This document shows positions 11,001 through 25,100 of a stretch of 64,000 nt of DNA, in pieces. The stretch's first letter is position 1. The number at the start of each line of letters is the position of its first letter. Under the pieces are notes generated by a model. It searched no databases and was not told the origin of the DNA. It saw nothing but the letters and a program-made list of their open reading frames with translations. The translations under genes were made by a program, and so were the position numbers. Where the stretch lies: assembly GCA_019096065.1 (NCBI GenBank), contig JAGUCH010000003.1, positions 2,232,001 to 2,296,000 of the forward strand, given 5' to 3'. Source of the stretch: Paracyclopina nana (taxonomy: Eukaryota; Arthropoda; Copepoda; Cyclopoida; Cyclopettidae).

Positions 11001-14000
11001 TTCAAAGTGGTTACTGCAGTGGCTGGCCAAGAAAGAGCCATTTCTGCTCTCCCATGTAGCGAAGCAAAACTTCAAGTGCAATTTCTAACCCGCGCCAAGA
11101 AGTAACTTTTTTCAAAGTGGTTACTGCAAAAGATAGCTGGTAGCATCACCTTTCTGGCACAAGTGGCCTTTTTGGCCTTTGCAAGAAAAGTTACTGCAGT
11201 GGCTGGCACAGAAAGAGCCATTTCTGCTCTCCTATGTAGCGAAGCAAAACTTCAAGTGCAATTTCAAACCGCGCCAAGAAGTAACTTTTTTCAAAGTGGT
11301 TACTGCAAAGTTATCTGGTAGCTTGACCTTTTTGGCACAAGTGGCCTTTTTGGCCTTTTCCAGTAAAGTTACTGCAGAGTCTGGCACAGAAAGAGCCATT
11401 TCTGCTCTCCTATGTAGAAGCAAAACTTCAAGTGCAATTTCAAACCCGCGCCAAGAAGTAACTTTTTTCAAAGTGGTTACTGCAAAGATAGCTGGTAGCT
11501 TGACCTTTCTGGCACAAGTGGCCTTTTTGGCCGTTGCCAGTAAAGTTACTGCAGTGGCTGGCCAAGAAAGAGCCATTTCTGCTCTCCTATGTAGCGAAGA
11601 AAAACTTCAAGTGCAATTTCAAACCGCGCCAAGAAGTAACTTTTTTCAAAGTGGTTACTGCAAAAGTTAGCTGGTAGCTTGACCTTTCTGGCACAACTGG
11701 CCTTTTTGGCCTTTGCAAGAAAAGTTACTGCAGTGGCAGGCACAGAAAGAGCCATTTCTGCTCTCCTATGTAGCGAAGCAAAACTTCAAGTGCAATTTCA
11801 AACCCGCGCCAAGAAGTAACTTTTTTCAAAGTGGTTACTGCAAAGATAGCTGGTAGCATGACCTTTCTGGCACAACTGGCCTTTTTGGCCTTTGCAAGAA
11901 AAGCTACTGCAGTGGCTGGCACAGAAAGAGCCATTTCTGCTCTCCTATGTAGCGAAAAAAACTTCAAGTGCAATTTCAAACCCGCGCCAAGTAACTTTTT
12001 TCAAAGTGGTTACTGCAAAGTTAGCTGGTAGCATGAACTTTCTGGCACAAGTGGCCTTTTTGGCCTTTGCAAGAAAAGTTACTGCAGTGGCAGGCACAGA
12101 AAGAGCCATTTCTGCTCTCCTATGTAGCGAAGCAAAACTTCAAGTGCAATTTCAAACCCGCGCCAAGGAGTAACTTTTTTCAAAGTGGTTACTGCAAAAG
12201 ATAGCTGGTGGCATGACCTTTCTGGCACAGCTGGCCTTTTTGGCCTTTGCAAGAAAAGTTACTGCAGTGGCTGGCCAAGAAAGAGCCATTTCTGCTCTCC
12301 TATGTAGCGAAGCAAAACTTCAAGTGCAATTTCAAACCCGCGCCAAGAAGTAACTTTTTCAAAGTGGTTACTGCAAAGATAGCTGGTAGCATGACCTTTC
12401 TGGCACAACTGGCCTTTTTGGCCTTTGCAAGAAAAGTTACTGCAGTGGCAGGCACAGAAAGAGCCATTTCTGCTCTCCTATGTAGCGAAGCAAAACTTCA
12501 AGTGCAATTTCAAACCCAGCGCCAAGGAGTAACTTTTTCAAAGTGGTTACTGCAAAGATAGCTGGTGGCATGACCTTTCTGGCACAGCTGCCCTTTTTGG
12601 CCTTTGCAAGAAAAGCTACTGCAGTGGCAGGCACAGAAAGAGCCATTTCTGCTCTCCTATGTAGCGAAGCAAAACTTCAAGTGCAATTTCAAACCCGCGC
12701 CAAGGAGTAACTTTTTTCAAAGTGGTTACTGCAAAAGATAGCTGGTGGCATGACCTTTCTGGCACAACTGGCCTTTTTGGCCTTTGCAAGAAAAGTTACT
12801 GCAGTGGCTGGCCAAGAAAAGAGCCATTTCTGCTCTCCTATGTAGCGAAGCAAAACTTCAAGTTCAATTTCAAACCCGCGCCAAGAAGTAACTTTTTTCA
12901 AAGTGGTTACTGCAAAAGATAGCTGGTAGCATGACCTTTCTGGCACAACTGGCCTTTTTGGCCTTTGCAAGAAAAGTTACTGCAGTGGCAGGCACAGAAA
13001 GAGCCATTTCTGCTCTCCTATGTAGCGAAGCAAAACTTCAAGTGCAATTTCAAACCCGCGCCAAGAAGTAACTTTTTCAAAGTGGTTACTGCAAAAGATA
13101 GCTGGTAGCATGACCTTTCTGGCACAACTGGCCTTTTGGCCTTTGCAAGAAAAGCTACTGCAGTGGCAGGCACAGAAAGAGCCATTTCTGCTCTCCTATG
13201 TAGCGAAAAAACTTCAAGTGCAATTTCAAACCCGCGCCAAGAAGTAACTTTTTCAAAGTGGTTACTGCAAAGTTAGCTGGTAGCATGAACTTTCTGGCAC
13301 AAGTGGCCTTTTTGGCCTTTGCAAGAAAAGTTACTGCAGTGGCTGGCCAAGAAAGAGCCATTTCTGCTCTCCTATGTAGTGAAGCAAAACTTCAAGTGCA
13401 ATTTCAAACCCGCGCCAAGAAGTAACTTTTTCAAAGTGGTTACTGCAAAAGATAGCTGGTAGCTTGACCTTTCTGGCACAACTGGCCTTTTTGGCCTTTG
13501 CAAGAAAAGTTACTGCAGTGGCAGGCACAGAAAGAGCCATTTCTGCTCTCCTATGTAAGCAAAACTTCAAGTGCAATTTCAAACCCGCCAAGAAGTAACT
13601 TTTTCAAAGTGGTTACTGCAAAGATAGCTGGTAGCATGACCTTTCTGGCACAACTGGCCTTTTTGGCCTTTGCAAGAAAAGTTACTGCAGTGGCAGGCAC
13701 AGAAAGAGCCATTTCTGCTCTCCTATGTAGCGAAGCAAAACTTCAAGTGCAATTTCAAACCCGCGCCAAGGAGTAACTTTTTCAAAGTGGTTACTGCAAA
13801 AGATAGCTGGTGGCATGACCTTTCTGGCACAACTGGCCTTTTGGCCTTTGCAAGAAAAGTTACTGCAGTGGCTGGCCAAGAAAAGAGCCATTTCTGCTCT
13901 CCTATGTAGCGAAGCAAAACTTCAAGTTCAATTTCAAACCCGCGCCAAGAAGTAACTTTTTTCAAAGTGGTTACTGCAAAGATAGCTGGTAGCATGACCT

Positions 14001-15344
14001 TTCTGGCACAACTGGCCTTTTGGCCTTTGCAAGAAAAGTTACTGCAGTGGCAGGCACAGAAAGAGCCATTTCTGCTCTCCTATGTAGCGAAGCAAAACTT
14101 CAAGTGCAATTTCAAACCCGCGCCAAGAAGTAACTTTTTCAAAGTGGTTACTGCAAAGATAGCTGGTAGCATGACCTTTCTGGCACAACTGGCCTTTTTG
14201 GCCTTTGCAAGAAAAGCTACTGCAGTGGCAGGCACAGAAAGAGCCATTTCTGCTCTCCTATGTAGCGAAAAAAACTTCAAGTGCAATTTCAAACCCGCGC
14301 CAAGAAGTAACTTTTTCAAAGTGGTTACTGCAAAGTTAGCTGGTAGCATGAACTTTCTGGCACAAGTGGCCTTTTTGGCCTTTGCAAGAAAAGTTACTGC
14401 AGTGGCAGGCACAGAAAGAGCCATTTCTGCTCTCCTATGTAGCGAAGCAAAACTTCAAGTGCAATTTCAAACCCGCGCCAAGAAGTAACTTTTTCAAAGT
14501 GGTTACTGCAAAGATAGCTGGTAGCATGACCTTTCTGGCACAACTGGCCTTTTTGGCCTTTGCAAGAAAAGCTACTGCAGTGGCAGGCACAGAAAGAGCC
14601 ATTTCTGCTCTCCCATGTAGCGAAAAAACTTCAAGTGCAATTTCAAACCCGCGCCAAGAAGTAACTTTTTCAAAGTGGTTACTGCAAAAGTTAGCTGGTA
14701 GCATGAACTTTCTGGCACAAGTGGCCTTTTTGGCCTTTGCAAGAAAAGTTACTGCAGTGGCTGGCCAAGAAAGAGCCATTTCTGCTCTCCCATGTAGCGA
14801 AAAAAACTTCAAGTGCAATTTCAAACCCGCGCCAAGAAGTAACTTTTTTCAAAGTGGTTACTGCAAAAGATAGCTGGTAGCTTGACCTTTCTGGCACAAC
14901 TGGCCTTTTGGCCTTTGCAAGAAAAGTTACTGCAGTGGCAGGCCAAGAAAGAGCCATTTCTGCTCTCCTATGTAGCGAAGCAAAACTTCAAGTGCACTTT
15001 CAAACCCGCGCCAATCAGTCGCTTTTCTTAAAGTGGACACTGAAAAACATAGCTGGAAGCATGACCTTTCCGGCACAAGTGGCCTTTTTGGGCTTTGCAA
15101 GAAACGTTACTGCAGTGGCTGGCACAGCAAGAGCCATTTCTGCTTTCCTATGTAGCGAATCAAAACTTCAAGTGCAATTTCAAACCCGCGCCAAGAAGTA
15201 ACTTTTTTCAAAGTGGTTACTGCAAAAGATAGCTGGTAGCATGACCTTTCAGGCACAAGTGGCCCTTTTGGCCTTTGCAAGAAAAGTTACTGCAGTGGCT
15301 GGCCAAGAAAGAGCCATTTCTGCTCTCCTATGTAGCGAAGCATG
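11001..15344 (+). repeat. Left satellite arm, ~24 copies of a ~180-bp monomer
   Basis: Head-to-tail monomers, each with the landmarks AAAGTGGTTACTGCA, GGCCTTTTTGGCC, GTTACTGCAGTGGC, AGCCATTTCTGCTC and AAACCCGCGCC. Copies differ by a few substitutions and single-base length changes in A or T runs. Open frames here arise because ~180 is divisible by three, and they break at indels. I do not regard them as genes. Confidence 0.95.
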
Positions 15345-16116
15345 ACCTTTTCTAGGCCCAACTGTTGTTTGGACCTCATGTGTTAGGTCCAAAAGGGTCC
15401 AAAAGGGTCCAGAACCAGTCCTTTATCAAAAAACTTGATATATATGTTGAAATTGGCAATAGCCAAAAAACTCACGGATTGAACTCTTTTTTAGTAAAAT
15501 CTGTCTTATTCTCTACCAGTAATCGCAAATCCTTGTGGGCTTGAAATTCCAAGACTATCCCGTTCTAAAAACTTGATGCTGTACTATGCAAGTGTGGGAG
15601 TTTGAACACCCTGTTAGCCCGACAAGCAAAGCTCATACGAGATAATGCATAGAGATGTTTACTAGAGTATAGCCATGTATTTACTGCTCATCTTATACAT
15701 GTGACTTCCACCGGGAAGGCAGGTGGAGGCGCCCAAGCAACACAGTCCCAGGTTCCTGATTTGCGGCTTAGTTTTTAAGTAAATCGAGTGGCATCGTTTT
15801 TAGCTTAATAGTGAGTCGGGAGACTCTTTATTTTCAAGGGAAAAATAAACCCTGGTATGAGAAAAAGCTGAGAAGCATTTGGAAATTGAAGGCACACCCA
15901 GGATTTGCGGTTACGGTTTACCGGTAGGTAATAAGACATATTTTACTAAAAAAGGGTTCAATCCTACGCTCAGATGAAAAATAGTAGCTCAGTTCTCAAA
16001 TTTTTCCCGACCTCTCAGGGATTTTTCTTGGGGCCTAACTTTTGCTGAGGCAGTTGGGAACTATTAGAGTCAAAAAATTACTTTGAGGCATCTCTAGGCC
16101 CAACTGCTGATTGGAC
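15345..16116. other. Unique core of the foldback element with nested repeats
   Basis: No coding frame. A 24-bp near-identical direct repeat bounds it (15351-15374 and 16093-16116, starting TCTAGGCCCAACTG). Inside are two arms of an imperfect inverted repeat, about 15476-15555 and 15883-15966. The first 35 bp of each arm match at 33 positions, including TTTTTTAGTAAAAT, and the similarity continues to CGCAAATCCT. A GGTCCAAAAG repeat occurs at about 15386-15412. Confidence 0.8.
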
Positions 16117-19100
16117 TTGAAGTTTTGCTTTGCTACATAGGAGAGCAGAAATGGCTCTTTCTTGGCCAGCCACTGCAGTAACTTTTCTTGCAAAGGCCAA
16201 AAAGACCACTTGTGCCAGAAAGGTCATGCTACCAGCTAGCTTTTGCAGTAACCACTTTGAAAAAAGTTACTTCTTGGCGCGGGTTTGAAATTGCACTTGA
16301 AGTTTTGCTTCGCTACATAGGAGAGCAGAAATGGCTCTTTCTGTGCCAGACTCTGCAGAAACTTTACTGGCAAAGGCCAAAAAGGCCACTTGTGCCAGAA
16401 AGGTCAAGCTACCAGCTAACTTTTGCAGTAACCACTTTGAAAAAGTTACTTCTTGGCGTGGGTTTGAAATTGCACTTGAAGTTTTGCTTCTCTACATAGG
16501 AGAGCAGAAATGGCTCTTTCTGTGCCAGACTCTGCAGTAACTTTTCTTGCAAAGGCCAAAAAGGCCAGTTGTTCCTGAAAGGTCATGCTACCAGCTAACT
16601 TTTGCAGTAACCACTTTGAAAAAAGTTACTTCTTGGCGCGGGTTTGAAATTGCACTTGAAGTTTTGCTTCGCTACATAGGAGAGCAGAAATGGCTCTTTT
16701 CTGTGCCTGCCACTGCAGTAACTTTTCTTGCAAAGGCCAAAAAGGCCAGTTGTTCCTGAAAGGTCATGCTACCAGCTAACTTTGCAGTAACCACTTTGAA
16801 AAAGTTACTTCTTGGCGTGGGTTTGAAATTGCACTTGAAGTTTTGCTTCGCTACATAGGAGAGCAGAAATGGCTCTTTCTGTGCCTGCCACTGCAGTAAC
16901 TTTTCTTGCAAAGGCCAAAAAGGCCAGTTGTTCCTGAAAGGTCATGCTACCAGCTAACTTTTGCAGTAACCACTTTGAAAAAAGTTACTTCTTGGCGTGG
17001 GTTTGAAATTGCACTTGAAGTTTTGCTTCACTACATAGGAGAGCAGAAATGGCTCTTTCTGTGCCTGCCACTGCAGTAACTTTTCTTGCAAAGGCCAAAA
17101 AGACCACTTGTGCCAGAAAGGTCATGCTACCAGCTAGCTTTTGCAGTAACCACTTTGAAAAAGTTACTTCTTGGCTGGGTTTGAAATTGCACTTGAAGTT
17201 TTGCTTCGCTACATAGGAGAGCAGAAATGGCTCTTTCTGTGCCAGACTCTGCAGAAACTTTACTGGCAAAGGCCAAAAAGGCCACTTGTGCCAGAAAGGT
17301 CAAGCTACCAGCTAACTTTTGCAGTAACCACTTTGAAAAAAGTTACTTCTTGGCGTGGGTTTGAAATTGCACTTGAAGTTTTGCTTCGCTACATAGGAGA
17401 GCAGAAATGGCTCTTTCTGTGCCTGCCACTGCAGTAACTTTTCTTGCAAAGGCCAAAAAGGCCAGTTGTTCCTGAAAGGTCATGCTACCAGCTAACTTTT
17501 GCAGTAACCACTTTGAAAAAGTTACTTCTTGGCGCGGTTTGAAATTGCACTTGAAGTTTTGCTTCGCTACATAAGAGAGCAGAAATGGCTCTTTCTGTGC
17601 CTGCCACTGCAGTAACTTTTCTTGCAAAGGCCAAAAAGACCACTTGTGCCAGAAAGGTCATGCTACCAGCTAGCTTTTGCAGTAACCACTTTGAAAAAGT
17701 TACTTCTTGGCGCGGGTTTGAAATTGCACTTGAAGTTTTGTTTCACATAGGAGAGCAGAAATGGCTCTTTCTGTGCCAGACTCTGCAGAAACTTTACTGG
17801 CAAAGGCCAAAAAGGCCACTTGTGCCAGAAAGGTCAAGCTACCAGCTAACTTTTGCAGTAACCACTTTGAAAAAGTTACTTCTTGGCGCGGGTTTGAAAT
17901 TGCACTTGAAGTTTTGCTTCGCTACATAGGAGAGCAGAAATGGCTCTTTCTGTGCCAGCCACTGCAGTAACTTTTCTTGCAAAGGCCAAAAGGCCAGTTG
18001 TACCAGAAAGGTCATGCTACCAGCTATCTTTGCAGTAACCACTTTGAAAAAAGTTACTTCTTGGCGCGGGTTTGAAATTGCACTTGAACTTTAGCTTCGC
18101 TACATAGGAGAGCAGAAATGGCTCTTTTCTTGGCCAGCCACTGCAGTAGCTTTTCTTGCAAAGGCCAAAAAGGCCAGTTGTGCCAGAAAGGTCAAGCTAC
18201 CAGCTAACTTTTGCAGTAACCACTTTGAAAAAGTTACTATGGCGCGGGTTTGAAATTGCACTTGAAGTTTTGCTTCGCTTCATAGGAGAGCAGAAATGGC
18301 TCTTTCTGTGCCTGCCACTGCAGTAACTTTTCTTGCAAAGGCCAAAAAGGCCAGTTGTTCCTGAAAGGTCATGCTACCAGCTAACTTTTGCAGTAACCAC
18401 TTTGAAAAAAGTTACTTCTTGGCGCGTGGTTTGAAATTGCACTTGAAGTTTTGCTTCACATAGGAGAGCAGAAATGGCTCTTTCTGTGCCAGACTCTGCA
18501 GTAACTTTACTGGCAAAGGCCAAAAAGGCCACTTGTGCCAGAAAGGTCAAGCTACCAGCTAACTTTTGCAGTAACCACTTTGAAAAAAGTTACTTCTTGG
18601 CGCGGGTTTGAAATTGCCCTTGAAGTTTTTCTTCTCTACATAGGAGAGCAGAAATGGCTCTTTCTGTGCCAGACTCTGCAGTAACTTTTCTTGCAAAGGC
18701 CAAAAAGGCCAGTTGTTCCTGAAAGGTCATGCTACCAGCTAACTTTGCAGTAACCACTTTGAAAAAGTTACTTCTTGGCGCGGGTTTGAAATTGCACTTG
18801 AAGTTTTGCTTCGCTACATAGGAGAGCAGAAATGGCTCTTTCTGTGCCAGACTCTGCAGAAACTTTACTGGCAAAGGCCAAAAAGGCCACTTGTGCCAGA
18901 AAGGTCAAGCTACCAGCTAACTTTTGCAGTAACCACTTTGAAAAAGTTACTTCTTGGCGTGGGTTTGAAATTGCACTTGAAGTTTTGCTTCACTACATAG
19001 GAGAGCAGAAATGGCTCTTTCTGTGCCTGCCACTGCAGTAACTTTTCTTGCAAAGGCCAAAAAGGCCAGTTGTTCCTGAAAGGTCATGCTACCAGCTAAC

Positions 19101-22100
19101 TTTTGCAGTAACCACTTTGAAAAAAGTTACTTCTTGGCGCGGGTTTGAAATTGCACTTGAAGTTTTGCTTCGCTACATAAGAGAGCAGAAATGGCTCTTT
19201 CTGTGCCTGCCACTGCAGTAACTTTTCTTGCAAAGGCCAAAAAGACCACTTGTGCCAGAAAGGTCATGCTACCAGCTAGCTTTTGCAGTAACCACTTTGA
19301 AAAAGTTACTTCTTGGCGCGGGTTTGAAATTGCACTTGAAGTTTTGCTTCGCTACATAGGAGAGCAGAAATGGCTCTTTCTGTGCCAGACTCTGCAGAAA
19401 CTTTACTGGCAAAGGCCAAAAGGCCACTTGTGCCAGAAAGGTCAAGCTACCAGCTAACTTTTGCAGTAACCACTTTGAAAAAGTTACTTCTTGGCGCGGG
19501 TTTGAAATTGCACTTGAAGTTTTGCTTACATAGGAGAGCAGAAATGGCTCTTTCTGTGCCAGCCACTGCAGTAACTTTTCTTGCAAAGGCCAAAAAGGCC
19601 AGTTGTACCAGAAAGGTCATGCTACCAGCTATCTTTTGCAGTAACCACTTTGAAAAAGTTACTTCTTGGCGCGGTTTGAAATTGCACTTGAACTTTAGCT
19701 TCGCTACATAGGAGAGCAGAAATGGCTCTTTTCTTGGCCAGCCACTGCAGTAGCTTTTCTTGCAAAGGCCAAAAAGGCCAGTTGTGCCAGAAAGGTCAAG
19801 CTACCAGCTAACTTTGCAGTAACCACTTTGAAAAAGTTACTTCTTGGCGCGGGTTTGAAATTGCACTTGAAGTTTTGCTTCGCTTCATAGGAGAGCAGAA
19901 ATGGCTCTTTCTGTGCCTGCCACTGCAGTAACTTTTCTTGCAAAGGCCAAAAGGCCAGTTGTTCCTGAAAGGTCATGCTACCAGCTAACTTTTGCAGTAA
20001 CCACTTTGAAAAAAGTTACTTCTTGGCGCGGGTTTGAAATTGCACTTGAAGTTTTGCTTTCACACATAGGAGAGCAGAAATGGCTCTTTCTGTGCCAGAC
20101 TCTGCAGTAACTTTACTGGCAAAGGCCAAAAAGGCCACTTGTGCCAGAAAGGTCAAGCTACCAGCTAACTTTTGCAGTAACCACTTTGAAAAAAGTTACT
20201 TCTTGGCGCGGGTTTGAAATTGCACTTGAAGTTTTGCTTCTCTACATAGGAGAGCAGAAATGGCTCTTTCTGTGCCAGACTCTGCAGTAACTTTTTCTTG
20301 CAAAGGCCAAAAAGGCCAGTTGTTCCTGAAAGGTCATGCTACCAGCTAACTTTTGCAGTAACCACTTTGAAAAAGTTACTTCTTGGCGCGGGTTTGAAAT
20401 TGCACTTGAAGTTTTGCTTCGCTACATAGGAGAGCAGAAATGGCTCTTTCTGTGCCAGACTCTGCAGTAACTTTACTGGCAAAGGCCAAAAAGGCCACTT
20501 GTGCCAGAAAGGTCAAGCTACCAGCTAACTTTTGCAGTAACCACTTTGAAAAAGTTACTTCTTGGCGCGGGTTTGAAATTGCACTTGAAGTTTTGCTTCG
20601 CTACATAGGAGAGCAGAAATGGCTCTTTCTGTGCCTGCCACTGCAGTAACTTTTCTTGCAAAGGCCAAAAAGGCCAGTTGTTCATGAATGGTCATGCTAC
20701 CAGCTAACTTTTGCAGTCCCCACTTTGAAAAAAGTTACTTCTTGGCGCGGGTTTGAAATTGCACTTGAAGTTTTGCTTCGCTACATAGGAGAGCAGAAAT
20801 GGCTCTTTCTGTGCCAGACTCTGCAGTAACTTTACTGGCAAAGGCCAAAAAGGCCACTTGTGCCAGAAAGGTCAAGCTACCAGCTAACTTTTGCAGCAAC
20901 CACTTTGAAAAAAGTTACTTCTTGGCGCGGGTTTGAAATTGCACTTGAAGTTTTGCTTCGCTACATAGGAGAGCAGAAATGGCTCTTTCTGTGCCAGACT
21001 CTGCAGTAGCTTTTCTTGCAAAGGCCAAAAAGGCCAGTTGTGCCAGAAAGGTCAAGCTACCAACTAACTTTTGCAGTAACCACTTTGAAAAAAGTTGCTA
21101 CCTGGCGCGGGTTTGAAATTGCACTTGAAGTTTTGCTTCGCTACATAGGAGAGCAGAAATGGCTCTTTCTGTGCCAGCCACTGCAGTAACTTTTCTTGCA
21201 AAGGCCAAAAAGGCCAGTTGTACCAGAAAGGTCATGCTACCAGCTATCTTTTGCAGTAACCACTTTGAAAAAGTTACTTCTTGGCGCGGGTTTGAAATTG
21301 CACTTGAACTTTAGCTTCGCTACATAGGAGAGCAGAAATGGCTCTTTTCTTGGCCAGCCACTGCAGTAGCTTTTCTTGCAAAGGCCAAAAAGGCCAGTTG
21401 TGCCAGAAAGGTCAAGCTACCAGCTAACTTTTGCAGTAACCACTTTGAAAAAAGTTACTTCTTGGCGCGGGTTTGAAATTGCACTTGAAGTTTTGCTTCG
21501 CTTCATAGGAGAGCAGAAATGGCTCTTTCTGTGCCTGCCACTGCAGTAACTTTTCTTGCAAAGGCCAAAAAGGCCAGTTGTTCCTGAAAGGTCATGCTAC
21601 CAGCTAACTTTTGCAGTAACCACTTTGAAAAAGTTACTTCTTGGCGCGGGTTTGAAATTGCACTTGAAGTTTTGCTTCGCTACATAGGAGAGCAGAAATG
21701 GCTCTTTCTGTGCCAGACTCTGCAGTAACTTTACTGGCAAAGGCCAAAAAGGCCACTTGTGCCAGAAAGGTCAAGCTACCAGCTAACTTTTGCAGTAACC
21801 ACTTTGAAAAAAGTTACTTCTTGGCGGGTTTGAAATTGCACTTGAAGTTTTGCTTCTCTACATAGGAGAGCAGAAATGGCTCTTTCTGTGCCAGACTCTG
21901 CAGTAACTTTTCTTGCAAAGGCCAAAAAGGCCAGTTGTTCCTGAAAGTTCATGCTACCAGCTAACTTTTGCAGTAACCACTTTGAAAAAAGTTACTTCTT
22001 GGCGCGGGTTTGAAATTGCACTTGAAGTTTTGCTTCGCTACATAGGAGAGCAGAAATGGCTCTTTCTGTGCCAGACTCTGCAGTAACTTTACTGGCAAAG

Positions 22101-25100
22101 GCCAAAAAGGCCACTTGTGCCAGAAAGGTCAAGCTACCAGCTAACTTTTGCAGTAACCACTTTGAAAAAAGTTACTTCTTGGCGCGGGTTTGAAATTGCA
22201 CTTGAAGTTTTGTTTCGCTACATAGGAGAGCAGAAATGGCTCTTTCTGTGCCTGCCACTGCAGTAACTTTTCTTGCAAAGGCCAAAAAGGCCAGTTGTTC
22301 ATGAATGGTCATGCTACCAGCTAACTTTTGCAGTCCCCACTTTGAAAAAGTTACTTCTTGGCGCGGGTTTGAAATTGCACTTGAAGTTTTGCTTCGCTAC
22401 ATAGGAGAGCAGAAATGGCTCTTTCTGTGCCAGACTCTGCAGTAACTTTACTGGCAAAGGCCAAAAAGGCCACTTGTGCCAGAAAGGTCAAGCTACCAGC
22501 TAACTTTTGCAGTAACCACTTTGAAAAAAGTTACTTCTTGGCGCGGGTTTGAAATTGCACTTGAAGTTTTTCTTCGCTACATAGGAGAGCAGAAATGGCT
22601 CTTTCTTGGCCAGCCACTGCAGTAACTTTACTGGCAACGGCCAAAAAGGCCACTTGTGCCAGAAAGGTCAAGCTACCAGCTATCTTTTGCAGTAACCACT
22701 TTGAAAAAAGTTACTTCTTGGCGCGGGTTTGAAATTGCACTTGAAGTTTTGCTTCGCTACATTCGAGAGGAAATGGCTCTTTCTGTGCCAGACTCTGCAG
22801 TAGCTTTTCTTGCAAAGGCCAAAAGGCCAGTTGTGCCAGAAAGGTCAAGCTACCAGCTAACTTTTGCAGTAACCACTTTGAAAAAGTTACTTCTTGGCGT
22901 GGGTTTGAAATTGCACTTGAAGTTTTGCTTCGCTACATAGGAGAGCAGAAATGGATCTTTCTGTGCCTGCCACTGCAGTAACTTTTCTTGCAAAGGCCAA
23001 AAAGGCCAGTTGTTCATGAAAGGTCAAGCTACCAGCTAACTTTTGCAGTAACCACTTTGAAAAAGTTACTTCTTGGCGCGGGTTTGAAATTGCACTTGAA
23101 GTTTTGCTTCGCTACATAGGAGAGCAGAAATGGCTCTTTCTGTGCCAGACTCTGCAGAAACTTTACTGGCAAAGGCCAAAAAGGCCACTTGTGCCAGAAA
23201 GGTCAAGCTACCAGCTAACTTTTGCAGTAACCACTTTGAAAAAAGTTACTTCTTGGCGCGGGTTTGAAATTGCACTTGAAGTTTTGCTTCGCTACATAGG
23301 AGAGCAGAAATGGCTCTTTCTGTGCCAGCCACTGCAGTAACTTTTCTTGCAAAGGCCAAAAAGGCCAGTTGTACCAGAAAGGTCATGCTACCAGCTATCT
23401 TTTGCAGTAACCACTTTGAAAAAAGTTACTTCTTGGCGCGGGTTTGAAATTGCACTTGAACTTTAGCTTCGCTACATAGGAGAGCAGAAATGGCTCTTTT
23501 CTTGGCCAGCCACTGCAGTAGCTTTTCTTGCAAAGGCCAAAAAGGCCAGTTGTGCCAGAAAGGTCAAGCTACCAGCTAACTTTGCAGTAACCACTTTGAA
23601 AAAAGTTACTTCTTGGCGCGGGTTTGAAATTGCACTTGAAGTTTTGCTTCGCTTCATAGGAGAGCAGAAATGGCTCTTTCTGTGCCTGCCACTGCAGTAA
23701 CTTTTCTTGCAAAGGCCAAAAAGGCCAGTTGTTCCTGAAAGGTCATGCTACCAGCTAACTTTTGCAGTAACCACTTTGAAAAAGTTACTTCTTGGCGCGG
23801 GTTTGAAATTGCACTTGAAGTTTTGCTTCGCTACATAGGAGAGCAGAAATGGCTCTTTCTGTGCCAGACTCTGCAGTAACTTTACTGGCAAAGGCCAAAA
23901 AGGCCACTTGTGCCAGAAAGGTCAAGCTACCAGCTAACTTTTGCAGTAACCACTTTGAAAAAGTTACTTCTTGGCGCGGGTTTGAAATTGCACTTGAAGT
24001 TTTGCTTCTCTACATAGGAGAGCAGAAATGGCTCTTTCTGTGCCAGACTCTGCAGTAACTTTTCTTGCAAAGGCCAAAAAGGCCAGTTGTTCCTGAAAGG
24101 TCATGCTACCAGCTAACTTTTGCAGTAACCACTTTGAAAAAGTTACTTCTTGGCGCGGGTTTGAAATTGCACTTGAAGTTTTGCTTCGCTACATAGGAGA
24201 GCAGAAATGGCTCTTTCTGTGCCAGACTCTGCAGTAACTTTACTGGCAAAGGCCAAAAAGGCCACTTGTGCCAGAAAGGTCAAGCTACCAGCTAACTTTT
24301 GCAGTAACCACTTTGAAAAAAGTTACTTCTTGGCGCGGGTTTGAAATTGCACTTGAAGTTTTGCTTCGCTACATAGGAGAGCAGAAATGGCTCTTTCTGT
24401 GCCTGCCACTGCAGTAACTTTTCTTGCAAAGGCCAAAAAGGCCAGTTGTTCATGAATGGTCATGCTACCAGCTAACTTTTGCAGTCCCCACTTTGAAAAA
24501 AGTTACTTCTTGGCGCGGGTTTGAAATTGCACTTGAAGTTTTGCTTCGCGACATAGGAGAGCAGAAATGGCTCTTTCTGTGCCAGACTCCGCAGTAACTT
24601 TACTGGCAAAGGCCAAAAAGGCCACTTGTGCCAGAAAGGTCAAGCTACCAGCTAACTTTTGCAGCAACCACTTTGAAAAAAGTTACTTCTTGGCGCGGGT
24701 TTGAAATTGCACTTGAAGTTTTGCTTCGCTACATAGGAGAGCAGAAATGGCTCTTTCTGTGCCAGACTCTGCAGTAGCTTTTCTTGCAAAGGCCAAAAAG
24801 GCCAGTTGTGCCAGAAAGGTCAAGCTACCAGCTAACTTTTGCAGTAACCACTTTGAAAAAAGTTACTTCTTGGCGTGGGTTTGAAATTGCACTTGAAGTT
24901 TTGCTTCGCTACATAGGAGAGCAGAAATGGATCTTTCTGTGCCTGCCACTGCAGTAACTTTTCTTGCAAAGGCCAAAAAGGCCAGTTGTTCATGAAAGGT
25001 CAAGCTACCAGCTAACTTTTGCAGTAACCACTTTGAAAAAGTTACTTCTTGGTGCGGGTTTGAAATTGCACTCGAAGTTTTGCTTCGCTACATAGGAGAG

